A model generated the notes under the pieces. That model was not told the origin of the DNA. It saw only the letters and a program-made list of their open reading frames with translations, and did no database searches. A DNA stretch of 64,000 nucleotides, taken from the NCBI RefSeq assembly GCF_003202285.1, contig NZ_MASW01000001.1:62001-126000 (forward strand), in the 5' to 3' direction. Position 1 is the first letter of the stretch, and every line of letters begins with the position of its first letter. This DNA comes from Prauserella muralis. GTDB taxonomy: Bacteria > Actinomycetota > Actinomycetes > Mycobacteriales > Pseudonocardiaceae. Shown here one piece after another: positions 1 to 9,826 of this stretch. The position numbers were made by a program, and so were the translations under genes.

Positions 1-1077
1 GCCGAGGACCAGCAGGCATGGTTCGGCCAGACCCCGGGCGGCGAGGTAGCGGCGCAGCAGCGCCGTCTTCCAGTTCCCCGCCAGTGCCAGTGCCGAATCG
101 GTCTCGTCCACATCGGACAGCCGCGTGACGTCGGCGAGCAGTCCGCGCTGGGCGAGATGCCGCACGGCGGCAAGGCCACGGTCCCAGCCGTCCACCGCGA
201 ACGCCTCGAACCGCTCGCTCTCCGGGATCGGGCGCACCCGCAGGGCGACCTCGGTGATGACGCCGAGCGTGCCCTCACTGCCCACCGCGAGCCGGCGCAG
301 GTCCGGCCCCGCGGCGGAGGCCGGGGCCACCCCCAGCCGCCACTCGCCCTTCGGGGTGGCCAGCCGCACGCTCTCGACCATGTCCTCGAACCGGCCGTAG
401 CCGGACGACGCCTGCCCCGCGGAACGCGTGGCGGCGAACCCGCCGATGGTCGCGCGCTCGAACGACTGCGGGACATGCCCGAGTGTCAGGCCGTGCAGCG
501 ACAGCATCCGCTCGGCGTCCGGCCCGCGCACCCCGGCCTGCAGCACGGCGATCCGCGACACCGGGTCCACCGACACCAGCCGGTCGAGCCGCTCCAGGTC
601 GAGCACGAGCACCGCGTCCTTGCCGCCGCGCAGGGCGTTGACGCCACCGACGACCGACGTGCCGCCGCCGAACGGCACCACCGCGATGTCGTGCTCGACG
701 CACACGTCCAGCACCCGCTGCACCTGCCCGGGGTCGGCGGGCAGCACGACGGCGTCGGGCACGTCGAGGCCCGCCGAGGGGTGCCTGCGGCGCAGCAGGT
801 CGAGGTAGGAAAGGCCCCCGCTGCGCGCGAGCCGCTCGCCGGGATCGTCGAGCACGTGCTCGGGGCCGACGATCACGGCGAGTTTCTCCGCGGCCGGGCC
901 GGGTAACCGGGACGGCGTGACCAGCAGAGCCGAGTCGGGCGCGACCGGAGCGCCGGGCACGCACCGGCCGATACGCTGGGTCAGCCAGCGCACCGCCCTG
1001 GGGGCCAGTTCGGTCGCGGCGGCGCCGTCGCGCGTCCACGCTGCCCGCATCCGGTGGTCGGCGATGTCGTTCACCAC
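1..1077 (-). CDS. FAD-binding oxidase, alkyl-DHAP synthase-like (C-terminus off the window)
   Basis: The open reverse-strand frame runs off base 1, so only about 359 N-terminal residues are visible. A PP-loop-type FAD motif (VVPFGGGTSVVGG) and a following glycine-rich stretch ending in GSEGTLGVITEV mark the FAD_binding_4 fold of FAD-linked oxidases. The closest family type is the alkyldihydroxyacetonephosphate-synthase-like flavoproteins. Two in-frame GTG codons (first bases 1077 and 1074) can start it. It is divergent from a TetR gene 13 bp away and close to glpD, matching the mycobacterial Rv2251/Rv2250c/glpD1 arrangement, so a role in glycerol-phosphate or ether-lipid metabolism is likely but inferred. 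Confidence 0.85.
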   Translation of the reverse strand, partial: MVNDIADHRMRAAWTRDGAAATELAPRAVRWLTQRIGRCVPGAPVAPDSALLVTPSRLPGPAAEKLAVIVGPEHVLDDPGERLARSGGLSYLDLLRRRHPSAGLDVPDAVVLPADPGQVQRVLDVCVEHDIAVVPFGGGTSVVGGVNALRGGKDAVLVLDLERLDRLVSVDPVSRIAVLQAGVRGPDAERMLSLHGLTLGHVPQSFERATIGGFAATRSAGQASSGYGRFEDMVESVRLATPKGEWRLGVAPASAAGPDLRRLAVGSEGTLGVITEVALRVRPIPESERFEAFAVDGWDRGLAAVRHLAQRGLLADVTRLSDVDETDSALALAGNWKTALLRRYLAARGLAEPCLLVLG

Positions 1078-1110
1078 TAAAGTGTGACACATGCAAGCCG
1101 AACGTCACAC
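1078..1110. promoter_or_regulatory. Shared divergent promoter/operator
   Basis: A perfect 7-bp inverted repeat, GTGTGAC (1082-1088) and GTCACAC (1104-1110), spans the ATG of the TetR gene. A TAAAGT -10-like hexamer at 1078-1083 lies 7 nt before that ATG, so the regulator is probably leaderless. Autoregulation through this repeat is inferred from position. Confidence 0.45.
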
Positions 1111-1732
1111 CGCGCCGCGGCGGCAGAGCGCGCTCGCAGGCAGCCGGGACCGGGTCGCGCCCGGCCGCGTCCCCGACGACGTCCTGCTCGACGCGGCCAG
1201 GCAGTGCGTGCTGACGGCCGGTGTGCGGCGTACCACCCTGGCCGAGATCGCGCGGACCGCGAAGGTCAGCCGGATGACGCTGTACCGCCGCTTCCCGGAC
1301 GTGCGCAGCATCCTGGCCGCGCTCATGACCCGCGAGTTCGGCTCGCTGCTGCGCGGCGTCGCCTCGAAGGTCCGGACCGCCCGCGACGCGCGGGACCGGC
1401 TGGTGCGCAGCGCGGTCGCCGGAGTGCGCGCCCTGGTGGCCGACCCGCTGATGCGCACCGTGCTCGACGTCGACGCGGAGCTGGTGCTGCCCTACATCAC
1501 GCAGCGCCTCGGCGCGACGCAGCGCCTCGCCGAGGAGGTCCTGCGTTCGCTCATCGTGGCGGGACACCAGGACGGCTCCGTGCGGCGCGGCGACGTCGCC
1601 GCGCAGGTGCGCGCGGTGCTGCTCGTGGTGCAGTCCTTCGTGCTGTCACTGCGGCCCGCCACCGCGGACGTCGGCGAGGATGCCCTGCTCGACGAGTTGC
1701 GGCACCTGCTCACCGGGGCGCTGAAGCCATGA
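1091..1732 (+). CDS. TetR/AcrR family transcriptional regulator
   Basis: This 213-residue protein has an N-terminal helix-turn-helix (TLAEIARTAKVSRMTLYRRF, about residues 51-70) after a roughly 30-residue basic extension, and a variable all-helical ligand domain. No Shine-Dalgarno precedes the ATG, but a -10-like TAAAGT sits 7 nt upstream, which supports a leaderless transcript. The stop overlaps the glpD start (ATGA), so the two genes are translationally coupled. Its divergent partner is the FAD oxidase, and the same trio occurs in mycobacteria. It probably controls both sides. The ligand is unknown; glycerol-phosphate or lipid-derived signals are guesses from context. Confidence 0.88.
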   Translation: MQAERHTAPRRQSALAGSRDRVAPGRVPDDVLLDAARQCVLTAGVRRTTLAEIARTAKVSRMTLYRRFPDVRSILAALMTREFGSLLRGVASKVRTARDARDRLVRSAVAGVRALVADPLMRTVLDVDAELVLPYITQRLGATQRLAEEVLRSLIVAGHQDGSVRRGDVAAQVRAVLLVVQSFVLSLRPATADVGEDALLDELRHLLTGALKP

Positions 1733-3282
1733 TCAGGGCCTCGTTGTCGGCCCGCAGGAGGGCGCGGGAGCTGGACGCACTGGCCTCGGGCGAGCGCGTG
1801 GACATCGTCGTGGTGGGCGGCGGGGTCACGGGCGCGGGTATCGCGCTCGACGCCGCCTCCCGCGGGCTGTCGGTGGCGCTCGTGGAGGCGCACGACCTGG
1901 CGTTCGGCACGTCGCGCTGGTCGAGCAAGCTCGTGCACGGCGGCCTGCGCTACCTCGCCAACGGCGACGTCGCCCTGGCCAGGGAGAGCGCCGCGGAGAG
2001 GCACATCCTGCTCACCCGCACGGCGCCGCACCTGACCCGCGGGCTGGCGCAGCTGTTCCCCTGCTACGACCACACACCGAGGGCCGAACGACTGGTCACC
2101 GCCGCCGGGCTGCACGCGGGCGACGCACTGCGCAGGGCGGCGGGCACGCCGTCGGCACTGCTGCCCCGGCCCCGCTCGGTCCCGGCCGCGGAGGCGCTCG
2201 CCCTGGCACCCGGTCTGCGCCCGGCGGGCCTGCGTGGCGCGCTGCTGTCCTTCGACGGCGCGCTCACCGACGACGCCCGGCTGGTGGTGGCACTGGCCAG
2301 AACGGCCGCGGCCCACGGGGCCAGCGTGCTCACCCGGCTCACCGCCACGGACGTGGCCTCCGACCGGGTGCTCGCCCGCGACGAGCTCACCGGCGAACGG
2401 GTGGAACTGCGGGCGAGGCAGGTGGTCAACGCCGCGGGCGTGTGGGCGGGCAGGCTCGTGCCGTCGGTGCGGCTGCGCCCTTCGCTCGGCTCCCACCTGG
2501 TGCTGGACACGGCCAGGACCGGGCTCGGCGAGACGGCGGTGATGGTCCCCGTGCCCGGTGAGCGCAACCGGTTCGTGTTCCTGCTGCCGCAGCCGCACGG
2601 CGTGACCTACCTCGGCATCACCGACGAACCACTGAGCGGCGACGAGCCGCCCGACGTGCCGACGGCACCGGAGTCCGATGTGGACTTCCTGCTGCAGGTC
2701 GGATCCTCGGCGCTGGCCACACCCCTGACCCGCGACCACGTGCTGGGCACCTTCGCGGGCCTTCGCCCGCTGCTGGACTCGCCCGGCAGGACGGCCGACC
2801 TGTCGCGCAAGCACGCCGTGCTCACCGACGAGCACACGGGCGTGGTCACGATCGTCGGCGGCAAGCTCACCACCTACCGCAGGATGGCGCAGGACGCGGT
2901 GGACGCGGCCGTGCGGGCCGCGGGGCTGGCCGCGCGGGAGTGCCGCACGGCACAGCTGCCGCTGTTCGGCGCCGCTTCGCGCCCGGAACTGTCCGTTGTG
3001 GAGGCCGAGCCGCGGCTGGTGGGCCGGTACGGCACCGAGGCGCCCAGGGTCGCCGCGCTGGGCGAGGTCGACCCCGAGCTGGGCCGCCCGCTGTTTCCCG
3101 GTTGCGAGGTCACGGCGGCGGAGGTGGTGTGGGCCGTGCGGCACGAGGGCGCCCTCGACGCCGACGACGTGCTGCACCGCAGGACCCGCCTCGGCCTGGT
3201 CCCCGAGCACGCCGAGGCGGCCAGGGCCACGGTGACCGACCTGGTCGAGCGCACGCTGAACGGGCTCGTCGGCACGCCGTGA
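1729..3282 (+). CDS. glpD: Glycerol-3-phosphate dehydrogenase (FAD-dependent)
   Basis: The 517-residue flavoenzyme oxidises sn-glycerol-3-phosphate to dihydroxyacetone phosphate and feeds electrons to the quinone pool at the membrane. The Rossmann FAD motif (VVVGGGVTGAG, residues 27-37) and the family stretch GTSRWSSKLVHGGLRYL (60-76) are intact. The C-terminal part carries the DAO_C-type helical domain ending near residue 510, and the length is normal for actinobacterial GlpD. The ATG overlaps the TetR stop by four bases, which fixes the start. Cotranscription with the regulator is probable. Confidence 0.95.
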   Translation: MIRASLSARRRARELDALASGERVDIVVVGGGVTGAGIALDAASRGLSVALVEAHDLAFGTSRWSSKLVHGGLRYLANGDVALARESAAERHILLTRTAPHLTRGLAQLFPCYDHTPRAERLVTAAGLHAGDALRRAAGTPSALLPRPRSVPAAEALALAPGLRPAGLRGALLSFDGALTDDARLVVALARTAAAHGASVLTRLTATDVASDRVLARDELTGERVELRARQVVNAAGVWAGRLVPSVRLRPSLGSHLVLDTARTGLGETAVMVPVPGERNRFVFLLPQPHGVTYLGITDEPLSGDEPPDVPTAPESDVDFLLQVGSSALATPLTRDHVLGTFAGLRPLLDSPGRTADLSRKHAVLTDEHTGVVTIVGGKLTTYRRMAQDAVDAAVRAAGLAARECRTAQLPLFGAASRPELSVVEAEPRLVGRYGTEAPRVAALGEVDPELGRPLFPGCEVTAAEVVWAVRHEGALDADDVLHRRTRLGLVPEHAEAARATVTDLVERTLNGLVGTP

Positions 3283-3351
3283 CGAGTTGTTCGGTTCCGC
3301 GCCATCGCGCGGGGCTAAGGTCTGGGGGTCGCCTGAGCGAAGAGGGGTTTC

Positions 3352-4263
3352 ATGCTTGACCGCACGCTGGTGCTGGACCGGCTCTCCAAACGGTTCGGCG
3401 AGGTCGTCGCGCTGGACGCGGTCTCGTTCGACGTCCGGCCGGGCGAGCTGTTCGGCTTCGTCGGCAGCAACGGGGCAGGCAAGACCACCGCGATGCGGAT
3501 CGTGCTCGGCGTGCTGGCCGCCGACTCCGGCGAGGTCCGCTTCGACGGGCGCCCGGTGACGTACGAGATGCGCACGCGCATCGGCTACATGCCGGAGGAG
3601 CGGGGCCTGTACCCGAAGATGAAGGTACTCGACCAGCTCGTCTACCTGGCCCAGCTGCACGGGCTGGCGCCCAACGAGGCACACCGCAGCGCGGAGACGT
3701 GGATCGCCAGGCTCGGGCTGGCCGAGCGGCGCCACGACGAGGTGCAGAAGCTCTCGCTGGGCAACCAGCAGCGGGTGCAGCTCGCCGCCGCCCTCGTGCA
3801 CGACCCCGACGTGCTGGTGCTCGACGAGCCGTTCTCCGGGCTCGACCCCATCGCCGTCGACGTGATGAGCCAGGTGCTGCGGGAGAAGGCGGCCACCGGG
3901 GTGCCGGTGGTGTTCTCCAGCCACCAGCTCGACCTGGTGGAGCGCCTGTGCGACCGCGTCGGCATCATCCGCAGTGGACGGATGGTGGCGGCAGGCACGG
4001 TCGACGAGCTCACCGAGGGCGCCGCAACGCAGCTCACCGTCACCGCGCCCCAGGCACCGCCCGGCTGGGCGGCCGCCCTGCCCGGGGTGCACGTCGTGTC
4101 GGAAAACGGGACCAGCACCGTGGTGGAGCTGAGCCCCGGGGCCGACGACCAGACGGTGCTCGAGGCGGCACTGGCGACCGGGCCGGTGCGGGAGTTCACC
4201 CGCCGCAGGCCACCGCTCACCGAACTGTTCCGCAACGCCGTCACCCAGGGGAGCGAGCAGTGA
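3352..4263 (+). CDS. ABC exporter ATP-binding protein
   Basis: The 303-residue ATPase has Walker A GSNGAGKTT (38-46), signature LSLGNQQRV (134-142), Walker B VLVLDEP (154-160) and a switch His in SSHQLD. A C-terminal domain of about 80 residues resembles the DUF4162 tail of NatA/drug-type exporters. It overlaps the permease start by GTGA, so it is the nucleotide-binding half of a two-gene export system. The substrate cannot be told; sodium, drugs and lipids are all handled by relatives. It follows glpD after 69 bp and may have its own promoter. Confidence 0.92.
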   Translation: MLDRTLVLDRLSKRFGEVVALDAVSFDVRPGELFGFVGSNGAGKTTAMRIVLGVLAADSGEVRFDGRPVTYEMRTRIGYMPEERGLYPKMKVLDQLVYLAQLHGLAPNEAHRSAETWIARLGLAERRHDEVQKLSLGNQQRVQLAAALVHDPDVLVLDEPFSGLDPIAVDVMSQVLREKAATGVPVVFSSHQLDLVERLCDRVGIIRSGRMVAAGTVDELTEGAATQLTVTAPQAPPGWAAALPGVHVVSENGTSTVVELSPGADDQTVLEAALATGPVREFTRRRPPLTELFRNAVTQGSEQ

Positions 4264-5459
4264 ACGGCAACCAGCGCTCCGTCCCGCCCGCGACCGCCGT
4301 GCGACTCGTCGCGCAGCGGGAGCTGAACACCCGCCTGCGCACTCGCGGCTTCGTGGTCGGCACGCTCGTCATCCTCGCCGTCATGGTCGGCTACCTGCTG
4401 CTGCAGGCGAACCTGTTCAACCGCGAGAACACCACCACGGTCGGCCTCACGGGGCAGGCCGCGGCCATCGCCGAGCCACTGCGCGCCGGGGCCGGGCAGG
4501 TCGGCATGGAGCTTCAGGTGGAGCGCGTGCCCAGCGCGGCGCAGGGCAGTGCCCAGGTTTCCGAGGGCGAGCTGGACGTGCTGGTGGCGGGCAGCCCGGC
4601 GAACCTGCGCGTCACCGTCGAGTCGGAGCTGGACGCGCCGCTGCGCGCGCTGCTCAACGGCATCTCACGGCAGGAGGTGCTGGACGCCAAGCTCGTGGAG
4701 GCAGGCCAGGTGCCCGCCGAGGTCATGAGTGAGGTCAACGCCGCCCGGGTCCAGGTGTCCACCCTGGAACAGCCGGACCCCGCCCCCGGCCAGCGCACCG
4801 TGGTGGCGCTGGTGATGCTGTTCCTGCTCTACATGGGCATCACGAGCTACGGCTCGCTCGTCGCGCAGGGCATCGTGGAGGAGAAGTCGAGCCGGGTCGT
4901 GGAGATCCTGCTGTCCACCGTCCGGCCGTGGCACCTGCTGCTGGGCAAGGTGATCGGGCTCGGTCTCGTCGGGCTCACGCAGCTGTTCATCATCGGGGTG
5001 GCCGGGCTCGCGATGGCCAGCGCCACGGGCGTGCTGACGATCACCGGTGTGGCCACGACGACCCTGCTGTGGGGCCTGCTGTGGTACATCCTCGGCTTCT
5101 TCCTCTACGCCACCGTCTTCGCGGCGGCGGGCTCGCTCGTGTCGCGGCAGGAGGACATGCAGGCGGTGCTCACGCCCGTGACGATCGTGCTGCTGATCGG
5201 TTTCATCACCGGGTTCACGGTGATCCAGGAGCCGGACGGCACGCTCGCGGTGGTGCTGTCGCTCGTGCCGCTGCTCTCGCCGATCCTGATGCCGGGCCGC
5301 ATCGCCACCGGCGCGGCGGGCGGGCTGGAGATCGCCGTGGCGCTCGTGCTCACTCTCGCCGCCATCACGGCGCTGACGTGGCTCGGTGGCCGCGTCTACC
5401 GGGCGGCCGTCCTGCGCACCGGCAGCAGGGTCCGGCTCACCGACGCCCTGCGCGGCTGA
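4260..5459 (+). CDS. ABC-2 type permease (NatB-like)
   Basis: The 399-residue integral membrane protein has one N-terminal membrane helix after a cytoplasmic start, a roughly 130-residue extracytoplasmic segment, and then a cluster of five or more helices. This is the NatB/ABC-2 topology. The cytoplasmic motif GIVEEKSSRVVEILLSTVRP is characteristic of this group and probably contacts the ATPase. GTG is chosen because it overlaps the ATPase stop (GTGA). Together the two genes form a complete exporter of unknown substrate. A 21-bp tandem repeat and a strong hairpin follow the stop. Confidence 0.9.
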   Translation: MNGNQRSVPPATAVRLVAQRELNTRLRTRGFVVGTLVILAVMVGYLLLQANLFNRENTTTVGLTGQAAAIAEPLRAGAGQVGMELQVERVPSAAQGSAQVSEGELDVLVAGSPANLRVTVESELDAPLRALLNGISRQEVLDAKLVEAGQVPAEVMSEVNAARVQVSTLEQPDPAPGQRTVVALVMLFLLYMGITSYGSLVAQGIVEEKSSRVVEILLSTVRPWHLLLGKVIGLGLVGLTQLFIIGVAGLAMASATGVLTITGVATTTLLWGLLWYILGFFLYATVFAAAGSLVSRQEDMQAVLTPVTIVLLIGFITGFTVIQEPDGTLAVVLSLVPLLSPILMPGRIATGAAGGLEIAVALVLTLAAITALTWLGGRVYRAAVLRTGSRVRLTDALRG

Positions 5460-5460
5460 C

Positions 5461-5520
5461 CGCGAGTCCTGCACTCAGGCCCGCGAGTCCTGCGTCCAGG
5501 CCCGCGAGTTCTGCGCTCGT
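5461..5520. repeat. Three-copy 21-bp tandem repeat
   Basis: The core CGCGAGTCCTGC recurs at 5461, 5482 and 5503 (third copy CGCGAGTTCTGC) with a 21-bp period, immediately after the permease stop codon. It has no coding potential in context and its function is unknown. Confidence 0.75.
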
Positions 5521-5522
5521 GA

Positions 5523-5563
5523 CACAGGCCACCACCCCGCACGAGACGGGATGGTGGCCTGTG
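5523..5563. terminator. Bidirectional terminator hairpin
   Basis: A 12-bp perfect stem, CACAGGCCACCA (5523-5534) with TGGTGGCCTGTG (5552-5563), encloses a 17-nt loop. It lies between the convergent permease and citrate synthase genes, so it can serve both. There is no U-tract, as is usual in actinobacteria. Confidence 0.75.
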
Positions 5564-5586
5564 CCGGGAACACAGCTCGTACGTGG

Positions 5587-6900
<1,314 letters not shown>

Positions 6901-7092
6901 GCAAATGCCTCTCACGGTCACACGGGCCGGTGGTGACCGCAGGTTTCGCTGGTCACCGCGTTCGTACGCGAGAGGCCCGTGGACCTCGTCGCACACCGCC
7001 CCGCTGGGGTATGAATTCCTCCTTACGCTAGTCCAGAAGGCGCCCTTTTCGCAGCCGTGGTGTTACCCACAGCTAACTGTTTGCGATCAGGT

Positions 7093-8013
7093 TCACACGC
7101 CCGGAGCGAGTTCGTCAGCCGTCGGCGGTTCGGCGCCGCTGCGGGACACGGTGACGGCCGCCGCGGCGGCGGCGTAGTGCAGCGCCTCGGCCCAGTCGGC
7201 GGCACCGAGCGTCGTGAGGTCGCGCACGCCGCGCTGTTCGAGCCAGGCCAGCAGCGCACCCTGCACGGTGTCCCCCGCCCCGATCGTGTCGACGACCTCC
7301 ACCGGCACGGTCGGCACGCTCGCCACCTCGCCCGCGGCCGTGCACGCGGAGAGCCCCTCGGCGCCCCTGGTGAGCACGACGGCCGTCACCCCGGCCTCCA
7401 GCCACGCCTTCACGGCCGCGTCGACACCCGCACCGGCCGCCAGCCACTCGGCGTCGTCGACCGAGACCTTCAGCAGCCGCACGTGCGGCAGCCAAGAGAG
7501 GAACCGCGCCCGGTAGGTGCCGGCGTCGGCGATCATGTCCGCCCGGATGTTCGGGTCGAGCGCGGTGAGCACGCCCCGCTCGGCCTCCCGGCGCAGCACG
7601 GCCTCGTAGACGCCGGCGCCGGGCTCCAGCACCATGCCGAGCGTGCCGACGCAGAGTGTCGTGACGGCCTCGGGCAGCGGACCGGGATCGGCGACGAGCC
7701 GGTCGGCGGTGCCCTCGGTGTAGAAGCTGTAGCGCGCGCTGGAGTCCTCCTCCAGCGCGACGACCGCCAGCGTGGTCGGCTGCTCGCCGCGCTGCACGAG
7801 CGCGAGGTCCACGTTGGACGCGCGCAGCCGCTCCACGAGTGCGTCGCCGAAACGGTCGGTGGAGATCCGCGACAGGAAGCCGGTCGGCACGCCGAGCCGG
7901 GCCGCGGCCAGCGCCACGTTGTACGGGCCTCCGCCGAGGCGCGGTGCCAGCAGGTCCGGAGTGGACTCGGCGGGAACGAGATCGACGAGGGCTTCGCCTC
8001 CGGAGACAATCAC
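7093..8013 (-). CDS. PfkB-family carbohydrate kinase (fructokinase-like)
   Basis: The 306-residue ribokinase-fold protein has the N-terminal di-glycine signature (LGGGPYNVALAAARLG) and the C-terminal PfkB motif with catalytic Asp (DTIGAGDTVQGALLAW). Such enzymes phosphorylate sugars or nucleosides with ATP. Fructokinase is the nearest description, but the substrate cannot be fixed from sequence. GTG is the start and overlaps the TetR stop (GTGA), so the kinase is the second gene of a regulator-kinase operon. The C-terminal end is about 190 bp upstream of gltA on the same strand. Confidence 0.9.
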   Translation of the reverse strand: MIVSGGEALVDLVPAESTPDLLAPRLGGGPYNVALAAARLGVPTGFLSRISTDRFGDALVERLRASNVDLALVQRGEQPTTLAVVALEEDSSARYSFYTEGTADRLVADPGPLPEAVTTLCVGTLGMVLEPGAGVYEAVLRREAERGVLTALDPNIRADMIADAGTYRARFLSWLPHVRLLKVSVDDAEWLAAGAGVDAAVKAWLEAGVTAVVLTRGAEGLSACTAAGEVASVPTVPVEVVDTIGAGDTVQGALLAWLEQRGVRDLTTLGAADWAEALHYAAAAAAVTVSRSGAEPPTADELAPGV

Positions 8014-8606
8014 GGCCGCGATGCTAGCCCTTCGAGCAGCAGGCCTGACAGAGCCGTGAACGCCTCCGCGTCCGAGACGCCGGTCCGCGCCCGGACCACG
8101 CCGGTCTGGATCGCCTCCACGAGCAGCGTCGCCAGCTCGGCGATGAGCGCCGAGTGCACATCCCGGAACACTCCGTCGTCGACGCCCTTGGCGATGAACG
8201 AGCGGATGCGCCGGGCGGCCGCCTGCGAGTTCAGCTCGTAGGTCGCCCTGGCCGGCTCGAACGCCGCCACGTCGGCCATGAACGCCTCCGAGGCGCGCTT
8301 CAGCTCGTCGGCGACGCCCGCCAGGTACACCTCGATGGTCTTCCGCGCGTCCCCGATGCCCTCGATGCGCTGCTCGATCCGCTCGGCCGCGCCCTTGAAG
8401 AAGTGCGCGACCACCTTGACCGCGAGCTGCTCCTTGCTCGCCGCCAGCGCGTACAGGGTGGACTTGGAGCAGCGCAGCCGCGCGGCCAGGTCGTCGAGGG
8501 TGAACTCGACGAACCCCTCGGCGAGGAACAGCTCCTCCAGCTCCCGCAGCAGCGCCCGCTGCCGGGCGGTCGGCTGCCTGCGGGCTCTGGACTGGTTGGC
8601 GGGCAC
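8010..8606 (-). CDS. TetR family regulator
   Basis: The 198-residue regulator has an N-terminal HTH (FTLDDLAARLRCSKSTLYAL, about 39-58) and a helical effector domain. The GTG start is preceded at exactly 6 nt by TAGGCT, a good -10 element, so it is probably leaderless. It is divergent from an acyl-CoA dehydrogenase, and three AGTACT motifs fill the shared 70-bp gap. This makes the dehydrogenase a likely target and an acyl-CoA a plausible ligand (inference). The downstream kinase is translationally coupled. Confidence 0.88.
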   Translation of the reverse strand: MPANQSRARRQPTARQRALLRELEELFLAEGFVEFTLDDLAARLRCSKSTLYALAASKEQLAVKVVAHFFKGAAERIEQRIEGIGDARKTIEVYLAGVADELKRASEAFMADVAAFEPARATYELNSQAAARRIRSFIAKGVDDGVFRDVHSALIAELATLLVEAIQTGVVRARTGVSDAEAFTALSGLLLEGLASRP

Positions 8607-8612
8607 CCGGCT

Positions 8613-8660
8613 AGCCTATGATAGTACTCGCCAAGCCACCACAGTACTGTTTTCAGTACT
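8613..8660. promoter_or_regulatory. Triple AGTACT operator in a divergent promoter
   Basis: AGTACT occurs at 8623-8628, 8643-8648 and 8655-8660. The middle copy sits in a perfect 10-bp palindrome ACAGTACTGT (8641-8650). TAGGCT (8618-8613, reverse) is the probable -10 of the TetR gene. Binding by that TetR protein is inferred from position and symmetry. Confidence 0.55.
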
Positions 8661-8676
8661 CACCCCGGAGACGACG

Positions 8677-9822
8677 ATGCCCGCGGACCGACTGCTGCCC
8701 ACCACCGAGGCCGAGGACCTGCTCGCACTCACCCGCGAGCTCGCCCGCGAGGAACTGGCCCCGCTCGCGGCGGAGTACGAGGAGGCCGAGCGCTTCCCGC
8801 GCGAGCAGTTCCGGCTGCTCGGCAAGTCGGGGCTGCTCGGACTGCCCTACCCGGAGCGCTGGGGCGGCGGCGACGTGCCGTACGAGGTCTACCTGCAGGT
8901 GCTCGAGGAGATCGCGAGCGCGTGGATGTCGGTGGGCGTGGGGCTGTCGGTGCACACGATGTCGTGCTTCGCGCTGGCCCACCACGGCACCGAGGCCCAG
9001 CGCGAGCGCTGGCTGCCCGCGATGCTCGGCGGCGACCTGCTCGGCGCCTACGCGCTGTCGGAGAGCCACGCCGGTTCCGACGCGGCGGCGCTGTCGACGC
9101 GGGCCCGCCGCGAGGGGGATGCCTATCTCGTCACCGGCGCGAAGGCCTGGATCACCCACGGCGGGCAGGCCGACTTCTACACCACGATGGTGCGCACGTC
9201 GGACGACGGCGGCACGGGCATCAGCTGCCTGCTGGTGGACCGGGACACGCCCGGGCTCTCGGCCGCGCCGCCCGAGCGCAAGATGGGGCTGACGGCCTCC
9301 ACCACCACGCAACTGCTCTTCGACAACGCCCGCGTCGACGCCGACCGGCTGCTCGGCGAGGAGGGGGCCGGGCTGCGGATCGCCCTCGAGTCGCTGAACT
9401 CGGGCAGGCTCGGCATCGCCGCGTGCTCGGTGGGCCTCGCGCAGGCCGCGCTCGACGAGGCCGTCGCCTACGCCAAGCAGCGCACGCAGTTCGGCTCGCC
9501 GATCATCGAGTTCCAGGGCGTGGAGTTCCTGCTCGCCGACATGGCGGCGGCCGTGGAGTCGGCGCGGGCGACGTATCTGGAGGCCGCCCGGCGCCGCGAC
9601 CGCGGGCTGCCGTTCCAGCGCCAGGCGTCCATCGCCAAGCTCGTCGCCACCGACGCCGCCATGAAGGTCACCACCGATGCCGTGCAGGTGCTCGGCGGGG
9701 CGGGCTACACCCGCGACTTCCCCGTCGAGCGCTACATGCGCGAGGCGAAGGTGCCGCAGATCTTCGAGGGCACCAACCAGATCCAGCGGCTCGTCATCGC
9801 GCGGGCGCTGCGCACGGCGTGA
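8677..9822 (+). CDS. Acyl-CoA dehydrogenase
   Basis: The 381-residue FAD enzyme performs alpha,beta-dehydrogenation of acyl-CoA thioesters. The family signature region (ALSESHAGSDAAAL) is present, and the C-terminal block ends in IFEGTNQIQRL, whose Glu364 is the usual catalytic base. The length is normal for short/medium-chain members. The ATG follows CCCGGAGACGACG, which gives a Shine-Dalgarno. It is divergent from a TetR gene across the AGTACT-rich operator. It ends 4 bp from the convergent amidohydrolase. Fatty-acid or branched amino-acid catabolism is the expected pathway. Confidence 0.93.
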   Translation: MPADRLLPTTEAEDLLALTRELAREELAPLAAEYEEAERFPREQFRLLGKSGLLGLPYPERWGGGDVPYEVYLQVLEEIASAWMSVGVGLSVHTMSCFALAHHGTEAQRERWLPAMLGGDLLGAYALSESHAGSDAAALSTRARREGDAYLVTGAKAWITHGGQADFYTTMVRTSDDGGTGISCLLVDRDTPGLSAAPPERKMGLTASTTTQLLFDNARVDADRLLGEEGAGLRIALESLNSGRLGIAACSVGLAQAALDEAVAYAKQRTQFGSPIIEFQGVEFLLADMAAAVESARATYLEAARRRDRGLPFQRQASIAKLVATDAAMKVTTDAVQVLGGAGYTRDFPVERYMREAKVPQIFEGTNQIQRLVIARALRTA

Positions 9823-9826
9823 CGCC

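Noticed and set aside
1492-4092. 866-codon open frame on the reverse strand antisense to glpD and the ABC ATPase
   Set aside because: Composition is Gln/His/Arg-rich with no domain, and it mirrors the codon pattern of genuine genes on the other strand; long antisense frames are expected at this GC content.
6901-6996. N-terminal extension of citrate synthase to the GTG at 6996
   Set aside because: The extra 32 residues are unlike the family, and the internal ATG at 6900 has a proper GAGAGG ribosome-binding site.
7013-7024. Perfect AAGGAGGAATTC Shine-Dalgarno-like string upstream of gltA, possible leader peptide
   Set aside because: No ATG, GTG or TTG follows at a usable distance, and the adjacent TAGCGT -10 would start transcription inside it.
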